NCBI GenBank assembly: GCA_025462735.1
Contig: JAOAPC010000020.1
Coordinates: forward strand, 62,001 to 126,000
Origin: Acidobacteriaceae bacterium
Lineage (GTDB): Bacteria; Acidobacteriota; Terriglobia; Terriglobales; Acidobacteriaceae
Direction: 5' to 3'
DNA length: 64,000 nt
Below, in pieces: positions 26,483 through 35,129 of this stretch. Both the position numbers and the translations under genes were made by a program. Position 1 is the stretch's first letter. The number at the start of each line of letters is the position of its first letter. The notes beneath the pieces were generated by a model. It saw only the letters and a program-made list of their open reading frames with translations, made no database searches and was not told the DNA's origin.

Positions 26483-27145
26483 TCAGTCAACCTTCGACCC
26501 CCGGTGATCAAGCGCATGTAGACGCCGGCCCACCAGATACACGTAGTGCAATGCCGAAATAATGGTAAGAAAAAACGTGGCCCGCAGGAAGCCGATTCGG
26601 GCTGCCGCGACCCACTTGGCGTGATCGACTTGCAAAAGCATCACGAACACCACGGCTGCGACCTGCGCAAAGGTATTGGCCTTGCCAAAGATGCTGGGCC
26701 GGAAATCGCGCAAACCGGCAATCGTGTAGAGCACGGCGCTGACCACGAGAATACAAATATCGCGGCTAAAGACCACAACGGTGAACTTCCAGGGAATCTG
26801 GTGGACGATGGAGAGAACCAGAAACACGGTGCTAAGCAGCATTTTGTCGGCAATGGGATCGAGGTACTGCCCGAGCAAGGTCTGCTGATGAAGGCGTCGC
26901 GCCAGCACACCATCCAGTCCGTCGCTTAAGCCGGCAAACAGAAATAAGATCAGCGCTCCACCGTAATGACCCTCCACTAGCTTTATCACTACGAACGGCA
27001 GAAACGCCATGCGCACCAGCGTCAGCTGGTTCGGAGCAGTGAGGATCTGCGATAGTCTTACTCGCGTTTGTCTGGCCTGAGATTCTGGCGACTGCGCCGT
27101 GGAGTACACGAGGAAATTGTCGCTGGGATGGGCTGAGCTTGGCAA
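26483..27145 (-). CDS. CDP-alcohol phosphatidyltransferase (PgsA-like)
   Basis: Membrane enzyme that would condense CDP-diacylglycerol with an alcohol such as glycerol-3-phosphate. The family signature DG(x)2AR(x)8G(x)3D(x)3D is intact as DGLDGVLARRLHQQTLLGQ followed by YLDPIADK. About five hydrophobic helices are seen. The N-terminus is uncertain: TTG 27145 gives a 40-residue hydrophilic extension, and GTG 27109 is an alternative. The specific head-group acceptor cannot be read, though the pattern is most like phosphatidylglycerophosphate synthase. Confidence 0.85.
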   Translation of the reverse strand: MPSSAHPSDNFLVYSTAQSPESQARQTRVRLSQILTAPNQLTLVRMAFLPFVVIKLVEGHYGGALILFLFAGLSDGLDGVLARRLHQQTLLGQYLDPIADKMLLSTVFLVLSIVHQIPWKFTVVVFSRDICILVVSAVLYTIAGLRDFRPSIFGKANTFAQVAAVVFVMLLQVDHAKWVAAARIGFLRATFFLTIISALHYVYLVGRRLHALDHRGSKVD

Positions 27146-27200
27146 CCCGATACTTGTGCAGTGGTGGCTCGGGAGAGCATCCCTTCGCGAGCGACCCGCC

Positions 27201-28481
27201 CTAGGTCAGATACAGCCGTCCACTCGAAGTCTTGTGCTGAAGATTGGCGGCAAGGTGGTCAATGTCGCTAGGAGCAAGCTGTCCAGCGGAATTCTCCAGG
27301 AATGGAGTGCGATTGCTGCCTACGGCATCGCGGCGCAGTTGCACGAGCAAGGCCTGCACGGCGGCGGGATCGAATCTTTGTGGAGTATTCCTTACGATCT
27401 CGCTGAGAGTTCCACCCAAAGAAATGCGCTCGCGATAGGGACGCGGGCTGGTCATGGCATCAAACGTATCCGCCAGGCCGACAATTCTTGCCTGCATGGG
27501 AATTTCTTCGTTTAGAAGCCCATCGGGATAACCTGAACCATCAGCGCGTTCGTGATGCCAACGCACCACCTCGGGAACGAAAGGCCAGGGAAATTGGACT
27601 CCCGTCACAATCTGGTGCCCCACGGTTGTGTGGTCTGCCATTTCCCGAAATTCTTCGGCGTCAAGAGTCGTCGGTTTGCCGAACAAGCGCTTGTCGACAG
27701 CAACCTTGCCGATATCGTGCAGGTACCCGGCCGAGCGGACGGCCGCGACATCGTTAGAGTCCAGCCCGAGCGCGTCGCCAATTGCGGCAGCGTATCGCCC
27801 CACACGCAGAGAATGTCCGTGAATATTTATGTGCTTAACGTCGATGGCGTTGGCAAAGGCTTCCAGGGTATTGTCATAGAACCCGTGCAGGGAAGCCATG
27901 AGCCGCAGATTGTCCCCAACGCGCTGCGCGAGAGTCTGGGTGAGCGCATGGTTCTGGACCGCCAAGGCTACGTAATGGCCGAGCAGGTCCAGATATTGCA
28001 GACCTTCTTCGTCGTATAGCGCGTCGCCCTCGCGTCGTCCCAGCGCCACGACGCCCACTAATCTTCCTGCGACTTTCAACGGAGCCACGCAGCGGAAAAG
28101 TTCCGGCGCAACATTGCCGTTCGCGCTGAGAAAGGTGTCATACGAAGATTGCGCCAGCAGCACTGCCCCCTGCAGTGAGGTTAAGGCGTGAACGTGTCGC
28201 GGCAGAAGAGGAATGATCGAGGGCTCCGGGATTAGCGTGAATCCCTGCGCGGTGATCGAGTTCAGCATTGCGGGCTTCTCGATGAAGACAAAGAGCACGC
28301 CTTCACGCGCTCCCGTTGAGTGCATCAGTGCGGACAGCATGACGTCCGCGGTCTGAGCAAAGTCCCGCTCGGCCGTCATCTCGGGACCGAGATCGGAGAG
28401 CATTGCAACCGTGCGCAACAAGCGCCGGAAATTTTCGTTGGGCGCTGCCACTCTTTCGAGAGAGCCATCGGCCCAGAGCAA
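27201..28481 (-). CDS. GAF-HD-GYP domain protein (c-di-GMP phosphodiesterase)
   Basis: Two-domain signalling protein of 426 aa. A GAF-like sensor occupies about residues 35-185, and an HD-GYP domain about 205-385. The metal site is seen in YLHDIGKVAVDKRLFGK and the GYP motif in HHERADGSGYPDGL. The enzyme should hydrolyse c-di-GMP, with activity tuned by whatever the GAF domain binds. No membrane segment is present. The start is uncertain: TTG 28481 is used, but the open frame continues a few codons upstream without a good ATG or GTG. It is divergent from the nuclease gene. Confidence 0.88.
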   Translation of the reverse strand: MLWADGSLERVAAPNENFRRLLRTVAMLSDLGPEMTAERDFAQTADVMLSALMHSTGAREGVLFVFIEKPAMLNSITAQGFTLIPEPSIIPLLPRHVHALTSLQGAVLLAQSSYDTFLSANGNVAPELFRCVAPLKVAGRLVGVVALGRREGDALYDEEGLQYLDLLGHYVALAVQNHALTQTLAQRVGDNLRLMASLHGFYDNTLEAFANAIDVKHINIHGHSLRVGRYAAAIGDALGLDSNDVAAVRSAGYLHDIGKVAVDKRLFGKPTTLDAEEFREMADHTTVGHQIVTGVQFPWPFVPEVVRWHHERADGSGYPDGLLNEEIPMQARIVGLADTFDAMTSPRPYRERISLGGTLSEIVRNTPQRFDPAAVQALLVQLRRDAVGSNRTPFLENSAGQLAPSDIDHLAANLQHKTSSGRLYLT

Positions 28482-28570
28482 CTTGAGAGTACCATGCAGC
28501 GAAGTTATTGCTACAGCGGGAGTTGTTAGTTAGTTTGGTGCGGCAAAGAGGGCTTGCTAAGATCAATTCC

Positions 28571-29392
28571 ATGAAGAGCTCTGCCGCATTTTTTCTTTTC
28601 TTTTTATTGCTTCCCGCCTCTTCCCTTGCTTGGGGACCGGAGGGTCATCGTCTTGTCGGCGACATTGCCCGAGCGCGACTGACCTCGATCGCACGGCTTC
28701 ATGTGAAGGAATTGTTAGGGAGCGATGATCTCGCCGCAGTCTCGGTATGGGCGGATGACATCAAGGGCGAGCGTCCGGAAACCTATGGTTGGCACTTTGT
28801 GGATATCCCGATGAACGCAAGCGGTTTCTCCGAACCACGGGATTGTTATCGTCGGGATGAGAAGCACGCGTACACGCTACAAGGCCACCACAACTGCGTG
28901 GTCGACCGGATCACAATGCTTAAGCAGGTGCTGGCGGACCGAAATGCGCCCAAGCAGGACCGAATCGAAGCCCTGAAGTTTCTAGTGCATTTGGTCGGCG
29001 ATGTGCACCAGCCAATGCACGCGATGGGCGAAGCGCGGGGAGGAAACGATATTCACGTGGTCGAGTTCGGATCATCTGAATGCGGAAAGTACGCCTGCAA
29101 TCTTCATTTCGCGTGGGACATCGGCCTCATCGAGCACACGGGCCTTTCTGAAAGGCAATATGTATCCAGGCTTGACAAATTAATCGCCCAACGCGCACTG
29201 GCGCGCCAGGCGGACGGAACTCCAGAGCAGTGGGCCGACGAATCGTTTCAGTTGGCGAAAAAGGTTTGGTTGAATAATGGCGGCGCTGTCGATGAAGCCT
29301 ATTACAAAAATGACAGTGGCATTGTCGACCAACGCCTGGCGTTGGCCGGAATCAGGCTGGCTTCGTTAATCAATCAGGCTCTGGGGAAATGA
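28571..29392 (+). CDS. S1/P1-type nuclease, secreted
   Basis: Zinc-dependent single-strand nuclease/nucleotidase of the S1/P1 family. A signal peptide ending SSLA leaves a mature N-terminus WGPEGHRLVGDIAR, where Trp1 and the first His coordinate zinc in this family. Further ligands are visible in 'HFVDIP', 'HNCVVDRI' and 'FLVHLVGDVHQPMHAM'. The start at 28571 is chosen because it places the signal peptide at the N-terminus. It probably acts in the periplasm or outside the cell to recover phosphate or nucleosides. No related genes are adjacent. Confidence 0.92.
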   Translation: MKSSAAFFLFFLLLPASSLAWGPEGHRLVGDIARARLTSIARLHVKELLGSDDLAAVSVWADDIKGERPETYGWHFVDIPMNASGFSEPRDCYRRDEKHAYTLQGHHNCVVDRITMLKQVLADRNAPKQDRIEALKFLVHLVGDVHQPMHAMGEARGGNDIHVVEFGSSECGKYACNLHFAWDIGLIEHTGLSERQYVSRLDKLIAQRALARQADGTPEQWADESFQLAKKVWLNNGGAVDEAYYKNDSGIVDQRLALAGIRLASLINQALGK

Positions 29393-29402
29393 CGGATCTA
29401 CA

Positions 29403-30221
29403 CTACGCTGCAGGCTTTGTCGTTCGACGGTTTACCATCACGAAGCCTAAGCCGAACATGAACAACGAAAACAGGACCAAAGTCGCGAGTGAGGACGCCA
29501 AAGATCCCCCGCTTGCTGGATAAAGAAGCTGCCGCAATGCTTCGACCCCGTACGTAAGCGGGTTAATTCGCATCAGCACGCGGAGCCATACCGAGGCGCC
29601 AGAGATAGGGAACAATGCACCTGATAGTAGCCAAAGCGGAATGAGAAATAGATTGATAATTGCGTGAAAGGCTTGGGTCGAATCCATGGGCCAGGCAATA
29701 GCAAAGCCCAGCGCAGTGAGCGCGAAAGAAACCAAGAAAACTGTAACTACGATTAGCGCAAAGCTACCGAGTCCAATGTGCACGCCAACTAGCGGCGCGA
29801 ATACCAGAAAAATCAATCCTTGAATTGTGGCAAGCGTAGTTCCGCCCAGAACTTTCCCCAGCACGATTGCTGATCGTGAAACCGGCGCTACCAGAACCGA
29901 CAATAAAAATCCTTCCTTCCGGTCTTCGATCACCGACATCATGGTGAAGATCGAAGTGAACAGCACGATCATGATCAGCGCGCCAGGGTAGAAATACTCG
30001 AGATAGTTCTGGTTGCCATTCGCTCCCGAGCGAAACGAAGTGCCAAACCCGGAGCCAATCGCCACCCAGAACAGGATTGGCGAGGCGATGACGCCTACAA
30101 CCCGTGCCCGCTGGCGGTAGAATCGGACCACCTCCCGCAACCACAGAGTGAAAGCAGGAAGCAGTAATTCGTCTTTAGTCCGCGGGATTGGGATTGGTAA
30201 AGTTGTGCTGCGTGTCGCCAT
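29403..30221 (-). CDS. ABC-2 type transporter permease
   Basis: Integral membrane protein of 272 aa with about six hydrophobic helices, typical of ABC-2 exporter permeases. A signature-like segment 'RKEGFLLSVLVAPVSRSAIVLGK' is visible in part as LLSVLVAPVSRSAI. It starts 26 bp after the ATPase gene on the same strand, so the two form one exporter. The substrate is unknown; drug, lipid or polysaccharide export are all possible. Confidence 0.9.
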   Translation of the reverse strand: MATRSTTLPIPIPRTKDELLLPAFTLWLREVVRFYRQRARVVGVIASPILFWVAIGSGFGTSFRSGANGNQNYLEYFYPGALIMIVLFTSIFTMMSVIEDRKEGFLLSVLVAPVSRSAIVLGKVLGGTTLATIQGLIFLVFAPLVGVHIGLGSFALIVVTVFLVSFALTALGFAIAWPMDSTQAFHAIINLFLIPLWLLSGALFPISGASVWLRVLMRINPLTYGVEALRQLLYPASGGSLASSLATLVLFSLFMFGLGFVMVNRRTTKPAA

Positions 30222-30247
30222 TCGAAACTCTTTCTGCCGTTCTTCTT

Positions 30248-31267
30248 TTAATGCTTGCGTGCTTTGGATTTCGTTGCGTCTTGGGTGGTCTCTGCGCCTT
30301 CGGTCCAGAAGCGGTGCCCGGTGCGCCTTATGAAGACATCTTCCAGGCTGGGCTTCGCAATAGATACCGCGTCGATCTCCCCGGGAAACGCTTCGACTAC
30401 ATCGGTCACGAAGCGATGAGCCTGGTCCTTTTCGATTCTGACCTGACCACCAATCACGCGTACATCAACGTTAAATCGGGCGCGAATTCGCATCGCTAGC
30501 GCATCCGGCTCTTTTGCCTCGAGCACGATCACGTCGCCGCCGATTTCGCGTTTCAGTTCAGTAGGTGTTCCCAGAGCGACCAGCTTGCCTTCGTTGAGGA
30601 TCGCCAATCGATCACAGCGTTCAGCCTCTTCCATCAGGTGCGTGGTCACCAGCACGGTCACTTGCTCCTCATCGCGCAGAATACTCAAGTATTGCCACAG
30701 GTCACGACGCGCTCCGGGATCCAATCCCGTCGTCGGCTCATCGAGTAGCAGAACCCGTGGGCCATGAAGAAGACCTTTGGCGAGTTCCAGACGGCGCTGC
30801 ATCCCTCCCGAAAATGTCTCGGCTTTATCCCGGGCGCGATCTGCCAAACCCACACGCTGCAAAATTTCTCTGATCCTCGATCGAAGCGGCGACCCGTGCA
30901 GTCCATAAAGGTGGCCCTGGTGCTGCAGGTTCTCTGTGGCAGTTAGCTTCAGGTCAATGCTCTGTGCCTGGAACACGACGCCGATTTCGCGCCGCAATTG
31001 ACTTGGATCTTTGGCTGCATCGTAACCCAGAATGATTGCTTGTCCTGCCACTGGAACCATCAGCGTAGAAAGAATCCGGAACATTGTGGTCTTGCCGCTG
31101 CCGTTCGGGCCAAGCAGGCCAAACAACTCCGCCGGCCGAACGTCGAACGAGACCCCATTCAGCGCCGGCCGGTTATCGTAACGGTGCACAAGTTCGCGCA
31201 CGGAGATCACTGGAGAGGCGAGAGTGTCTTCTCGGGGAATAGAACCGACTAACTCGGAAACAGACAT
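30248..31267 (-). CDS. ABC transporter ATP-binding protein (DrrA/CcmA type)
   Basis: ATPase subunit of the ABC-2 exporter. Walker A is GPNGSGKTTM, the signature motif is TFSGGMQRRLELAKG, Walker B is VLLLDEPTTGLDPG, and the switch His is in 'VTTHLMEEAERC'. A C-terminal extension of about 100 residues is typical of DrrA-like proteins. ATG 31267 is preferred to TTG 31279. heme A synthase ends 48 bp upstream on the same strand; in this phylum ABC exporters often sit beside heme A and cytochrome oxidase genes, by recollection. Confidence 0.92.
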   Translation of the reverse strand: MSVSELVGSIPREDTLASPVISVRELVHRYDNRPALNGVSFDVRPAELFGLLGPNGSGKTTMFRILSTLMVPVAGQAIILGYDAAKDPSQLRREIGVVFQAQSIDLKLTATENLQHQGHLYGLHGSPLRSRIREILQRVGLADRARDKAETFSGGMQRRLELAKGLLHGPRVLLLDEPTTGLDPGARRDLWQYLSILRDEEQVTVLVTTHLMEEAERCDRLAILNEGKLVALGTPTELKREIGGDVIVLEAKEPDALAMRIRARFNVDVRVIGGQVRIEKDQAHRFVTDVVEAFPGEIDAVSIAKPSLEDVFIRRTGHRFWTEGAETTQDATKSKARKH

Positions 31268-31315
31268 GTTGGAGGTCAAAGGCTATTTTACGATGAGCAG
31301 CGCGATTGCTGCCCC

Positions 31316-32248
31316 CTAAGCGGTGATTGCTCTTCCTTCCGGTACTTGGTCTTTCTGCGCGGCCGGCGCATGTCGCCAAACCTGCAATGTTAGGACAGCG
31401 GTCGTGGCCAGCAGCAGCGCCCCGACTGCGACGTGAGATACCGTCGCAATCACCATTGAGAACTCGGGTTGAGGCGCTCCTTCGCTCCACACCACGCGAG
31501 TCAGAAATGCTGCGAACCCGAGACAGAGTTGCAGCACCAGAATAAACAGCAGCATCACCGCCGGACGCCGGATCGCCTCAACTCTGGGGAATTGCAAAAG
31601 CGCGCGAACTCCTGTCCAGGTAAGGATCAGGGCCACCGTCACTGCATTCAACACGTGCGGCCACCACGGAAGTCCATGATGGCGGAACAACGCTCCGAAA
31701 ACGAGTTGCACATAAAGAATGAAAATCGAAAGAAGAGCAAGCGACAGCAGAGTGGGTCGATCGCTATCAGTCACGACCGAAGTGGCTTCTTCGACCCATT
31801 TCCGGCCGGAGAAGACCGCGATCGAAACTGCGATACAGAAAAAAGTCTGTGCTATGGCGGCGTGAGCGGTCGAAATTGCAGGAGGCAGGAAATGAAGCAC
31901 AGTCATGCCGCCCAAAATCGCCTGCACGATGATCGTGCCCAGAGCGCCAATCGCGAGCGCCTTCATCCAGCGCCGCCGGTCGGCGAGCCATGTCCACAAA
32001 GCAATCGCAGCGGTAAGAAAAATCGTAAATCCCGCGATCACGCGGTGACTATGTTCATAGCGGATTCCGCCGATCCATGGTGGTAGGCGGAACACGTGTC
32101 CGTACGAGGTCGGCCAGTCGGGAACTGACAATCCCGCATCGTTACTGGTAACCAGTGCACCCGCGATGATCAGAACAAAAGTGGCGCAGGCAGTGAATAC
32201 CGCGAAGCGGTGAAACCCAGGATTGAAAGGGGTTGGGGCGGACTTCAA
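31316..32248 (-). CDS. ctaA: Heme A synthase (COX15/CtaA family)
   Basis: Membrane enzyme of 310 aa that oxidises the C8 methyl of heme O to give heme A for aa3-type oxidases. About eight helices are seen. Conserved heme-ligand regions are visible in SVPDWPTSYG, YEHSHRVIAGF, 'STAHAAIAQTFF' and 'LFRHHGLPWWPHVLNA'. The start is TTG 32248, supported by GGAGGAG about 5 nt upstream. No cytochrome oxidase genes are in the window, so the heme A user lies elsewhere. Confidence 0.92.
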   Translation of the reverse strand: MKSAPTPFNPGFHRFAVFTACATFVLIIAGALVTSNDAGLSVPDWPTSYGHVFRLPPWIGGIRYEHSHRVIAGFTIFLTAAIALWTWLADRRRWMKALAIGALGTIIVQAILGGMTVLHFLPPAISTAHAAIAQTFFCIAVSIAVFSGRKWVEEATSVVTDSDRPTLLSLALLSIFILYVQLVFGALFRHHGLPWWPHVLNAVTVALILTWTGVRALLQFPRVEAIRRPAVMLLFILVLQLCLGFAAFLTRVVWSEGAPQPEFSMVIATVSHVAVGALLLATTAVLTLQVWRHAPAAQKDQVPEGRAITA

Positions 32249-32510
32249 GCACTCCTCCGAACGTCGTCATTCTAGCAGAGTGATGAGATTAGATTTAGTT
32301 TCGTCGCCACTTAGAAATGACATGCCGAGCGGTCCAGCACATTTCTGAAAAGTGCCATTTTGGGCAAATTCCCAAAGTAATGTCGAAGCACCACATCAAT
32401 TCACTTCTTGATTGACCGCCGTTCGTGAGCTACCCCATGCTTTGTTCAGCACCTAAATCTGGTCGAACGGACTTCCCGATCGCGTCGGGGTATCCGATTA
32501 CAGGAGAAAA
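32249..32510. promoter_or_regulatory. Divergent spacer between heme A synthase and beta-barrel protein
   Basis: The 262-base spacer must hold promoters for both genes. AT-rich segments occur near 32280-32310 and 32390-32415. A small dyad AAATTCCCAAAG near 32370 is not convincing as an operator. No RNA gene was recognised. Confidence 0.3.
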
Positions 32511-33308
32511 ATGAAGGGAATAGTGCGCCATTTTGTGATTGTCATGGGTTGTGTCGGGATGATGTTGAGCAGTGCTTACGCCGATTCCGCCGCGTCGAAT
32601 AGTCAATCGGCGTTTGGCTCCAGCTCAGGGAAAACAGAGTCGGGCGGCGATTCAGGACGGTTCGGGGTGGGCGTGAAAACGTCTTTCCTCGGCGTCGGCG
32701 CCGAAGTTGGAGCGCGAGTGACTCACCGCAGCAATGCTCGCGTCGGATTTAACATTCTTGGCTATAGCCGAAATTTCAGTAAAGATGGTATCAACTACGG
32801 CGGCCACTTGAGCTTCCGTACTTTCGAAGCTCACTATGATTTTTTTCCACGCGCAGGGAATTTCCACGTCAGCCCGGGCGTGCTCGCATACATGGGGAAT
32901 CCGGTCACTGCGAACGCCGTTGTTCCGGGCGACCAAAGCTTCAGTCTCGGCGGTCAGACTTATTACAGCGACCCTTCAGCCCCAGCAACCGCAAACGGAA
33001 GAGTGAACTTCAATCAGGTTTCGCCGACTGCGACCATCGGTTGGGGCAACCTCGTTGGTCGCAGCAGCAAACACATCAGTATTCCTGTGGAGCTTGGGGT
33101 GGCATTTCAGGGATCTCCCAAATCAACACTGAACCTGACGGGGAATGTTTGCAATGCCCCGAGCGGCTCGGTTCTCCGCAGCTGCATGAGTACTTCGAAC
33201 TCCACAGTGCAGAGTAACGTGGTGGCGGAGCAGGGCAAGATCAACAAGAGCATGTCGCCGTTCAAGGTGTATCCGATCATTTCAGTTGGATTCGGATACA
33301 AGTTCTAG
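32511..33308 (+). CDS. Predicted outer-membrane beta-barrel protein
   Basis: Exported protein of 265 aa. The signal peptide ends near SSAYA, followed by a Ser/Gly-rich linker and alternating hydrophobic/polar beta strands such as 'RVGFNILGYSRNF' and 'GHLSFRTFEAHYDFF'. It ends with an aromatic residue in 'SVGFGYKF', as required for BAM-dependent barrel insertion. GGAG lies just before the ATG. Function is unknown; small porin-like or OmpW-like roles are possible. A strong hairpin terminator follows. Confidence 0.75.
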   Translation: MKGIVRHFVIVMGCVGMMLSSAYADSAASNSQSAFGSSSGKTESGGDSGRFGVGVKTSFLGVGAEVGARVTHRSNARVGFNILGYSRNFSKDGINYGGHLSFRTFEAHYDFFPRAGNFHVSPGVLAYMGNPVTANAVVPGDQSFSLGGQTYYSDPSAPATANGRVNFNQVSPTATIGWGNLVGRSSKHISIPVELGVAFQGSPKSTLNLTGNVCNAPSGSVLRSCMSTSNSTVQSNVVAEQGKINKSMSPFKVYPIISVGFGYKF

Positions 33309-33323
33309 GAAGGCGCAGTTTAG

Positions 33324-33361
33324 GAAAGCCCCACTTTGCACAATGCTGGTGGGGCTTTTTT
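33324..33361 (+). terminator. Rho-independent terminator
   Basis: AAGCCCCAC pairs with GTGGGGCTT across a 13-base loop and is followed by six T residues. It ends the beta-barrel gene. The opposite strand has the same stem with a short T run, so it may also stop the convergent isocitrate dehydrogenase gene. Confidence 0.9.
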
Positions 33362-33375
33362 CTTTGCTCAAAATT

Positions 33376-34380
33376 TCAAGACTGCATCGCCGCAATCACC
33401 GAATCTGCGAACTCCGATGTTCCCGCTTTGCCGCCCACATCTTTGGTCAGCTTGTCGCGGTCGCGATAGACGTTTTCTAACGCATTGCGGACCTTCAACG
33501 CCGCGTCTGGCTCGCCGATGTGGCGCAGCATCAGCAGAGCGGATCGAAGGAGGGCAGTGGGGTTCGCGAGATTTTTGCCGGCTATGTCCGGGGCGGAGCC
33601 GTGGACGGCTTCGAAGATCGCGCAGTGCTCGCCGAGGTTAGCGCTGGGGACAAGTCCGAGTCCGCCGACCAGTCCCGCGCAGAGGTCGGAGATGATGTCG
33701 CCGTAAAGGTTCTCCATCACCATGACGTCATACTGGTAAGGATTCATCACCAGCTGCATGCAAGTGTTGTCGACGATGTGTTCGCCGTAAGTGATCTCGG
33801 GATATTCTTTCGCCACATTGCGCGAGCAGCGCAGAAACAGTCCGTCGGAGAGCTTCATGATATTGGCTTTGTGAATGGAATGGACCTTCTTGCGCTTGTT
33901 CTTGCGAGAATATTCAAAAGCAAATCTGGCGATACGTGTCGAAGCTTTTTCCGTAATAATTTTCAGGCTTTCAACCACGCCGGGCACAACCTCGTGCTCC
34001 AACCCGGAGTAAAGGCTTTCGGTATTCTCGCGCACGACGACCAGATCGATGTCGGGATAACGAGTCGGTATATGGGGCAGGTTGCTCACCGGGCGAAAGT
34101 TGGCATAGAGCTCGAATTGCTTCCGCAGTTGCACGTTGATGCTGGCAAAGCCTCCGCCTATGGGCGTAGTAATCGGGCCCTTCAACGCAACGTGTGTGCG
34201 TTCAATGGATTCGGTCAGCGCCTTGGGAATGTATTCTTTGTATTTTTCGTAAGCTTCGGCGCCAGCTTGGATGGTTTCCCATTCAAACTTCACGCCGGTC
34301 GCGTCAAGGATACGCACCACCGCCTGGGTTACTTCGCCTCCAATTCCGTCGCCAGGGATAAGGGTGATTTTGTGGGGCAT
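33376..34380 (-). CDS. Isocitrate dehydrogenase, NAD-type (isocitrate/isopropylmalate dehydrogenase family)
   Basis: Protein of 334 aa of the beta-decarboxylating dehydrogenase family. The N-terminal ITLIPGDGIGGEV, substrate-site GGGFASINVQLRKQFELYAN, 'DLVVVRENTESLYSG' and metal-binding 'NLYGDIISDLCAGLVGG' are all present. The Ser in the FASIN loop and length fit NAD-dependent isocitrate dehydrogenase (IDH3-like) better than LeuB, which has a different loop. It would run the TCA cycle step from isocitrate to 2-oxoglutarate. Homoisocitrate or tartrate-type substrates cannot be excluded. Confidence 0.88.
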   Translation of the reverse strand: MPHKITLIPGDGIGGEVTQAVVRILDATGVKFEWETIQAGAEAYEKYKEYIPKALTESIERTHVALKGPITTPIGGGFASINVQLRKQFELYANFRPVSNLPHIPTRYPDIDLVVVRENTESLYSGLEHEVVPGVVESLKIITEKASTRIARFAFEYSRKNKRKKVHSIHKANIMKLSDGLFLRCSRNVAKEYPEITYGEHIVDNTCMQLVMNPYQYDVMVMENLYGDIISDLCAGLVGGLGLVPSANLGEHCAIFEAVHGSAPDIAGKNLANPTALLRSALLMLRHIGEPDAALKVRNALENVYRDRDKLTKDVGGKAGTSEFADSVIAAMQS

Positions 34381-34424
34381 TGGGTTTCGACGAGCGCGGT
34401 TCAGCAGGATGGTGAGACCTGCCG

Positions 34425-34922
34425 CTACATGGGCTTCGCAGTACTCTTGACTTGCGGCTCTAACGATTCTTTTGTCTTTAGCAAATCTTTGAGCTCGGCC
34501 ATGAACTCCTGGACATCTTTGAAATCCAAGTACACCGATGCAAAACGAACATACGCAACTTTGTCGTATCGCCGCAGTCGGCTCATGATCAATTCGCCGA
34601 CTTCGCTGGTCTTGCGTTCGCGCTCGGCTGACTCGATGACGAATGCCTCAGCCTCATTCACGATTTGCTCCAGCTTGCTGATCGGAACCGGACGCTTCTC
34701 GCATGCCCGCAGCAATCCGTTTAGAACTTTTTGCCTGTCAAATTTTTCTCGTCGCCCGTCTTTCTTCACCACCATGTAGGGAATTTCGTCGATTCGCTCG
34801 TAGGTGGTGAAGCGCTTTTGGCATTTCAGACACTCGCGGCGGCGGCGGATGGAATCGGCTTCCTTGCTCTCGCGCGAATCCACGACCTTGTCATTGGCAA
34901 AGCCGCAAAAAGGGCACTTCAT
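34425..34922 (-). CDS. nrdR: Transcriptional repressor NrdR
   Basis: NrdR represses ribonucleotide reductase genes at NrdR boxes in response to ATP/dATP. The zinc ribbon has Cys3, Cys6, Cys31 and Cys34 (MKCPFCGFAN and ECLKCQKRFTTYERI). The ATP-cone follows with 'MVVKKDGRREKFDRQK' and 'ACEKRPVP'. The length of 165 aa is standard with a slightly long C-terminus. No NrdR box or nrd gene was found in the window. Confidence 0.95.
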   Translation of the reverse strand: MKCPFCGFANDKVVDSRESKEADSIRRRRECLKCQKRFTTYERIDEIPYMVVKKDGRREKFDRQKVLNGLLRACEKRPVPISKLEQIVNEAEAFVIESAERERKTSEVGELIMSRLRRYDKVAYVRFASVYLDFKDVQEFMAELKDLLKTKESLEPQVKSTAKPM

Positions 34923-34991
34923 AGGTTAAAGGTGAAGTCTAATTGTAACAGCGGCGCGCAGCTGTCATTCGAAGCCGAAAAAAACGCTATT

Positions 34992-35081
34992 TGTCATTCC
35001 GAACCGCTTGAGCGGTGAGGAATCTGCTTTTTCGCCGGCAGACAAGCAGATTCCTTTGACCTGAAGGTCCTCGGAATGACA
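34992..35081. repeat. 90-bp imperfect palindromic element
   Basis: The outer arms TGTCATTCCGA and TCGGAATGACA are exact complements, and inner arms AGGAATCTGCTT and AAGCAGATTCCT pair as well. The whole forms one long hairpin between nrdR and the YbhN-like gene. The layout matches intergenic palindromic repeats that I recall as abundant in acidobacterial genomes, possibly miniature mobile elements. No open frame is present. Confidence 0.85.
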
Positions 35082-35129
35082 ACTTGTTGGAGTAATTTAT
35101 AAGAACGAGGGCCGATCGATCGCAGTCTG

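Noticed and set aside
33520-34779. A 419-aa open frame on the plus strand
   Set aside because: It lies antisense to isocitrate dehydrogenase and nrdR, both with clear family motifs, and its own translation has no recognisable domain.
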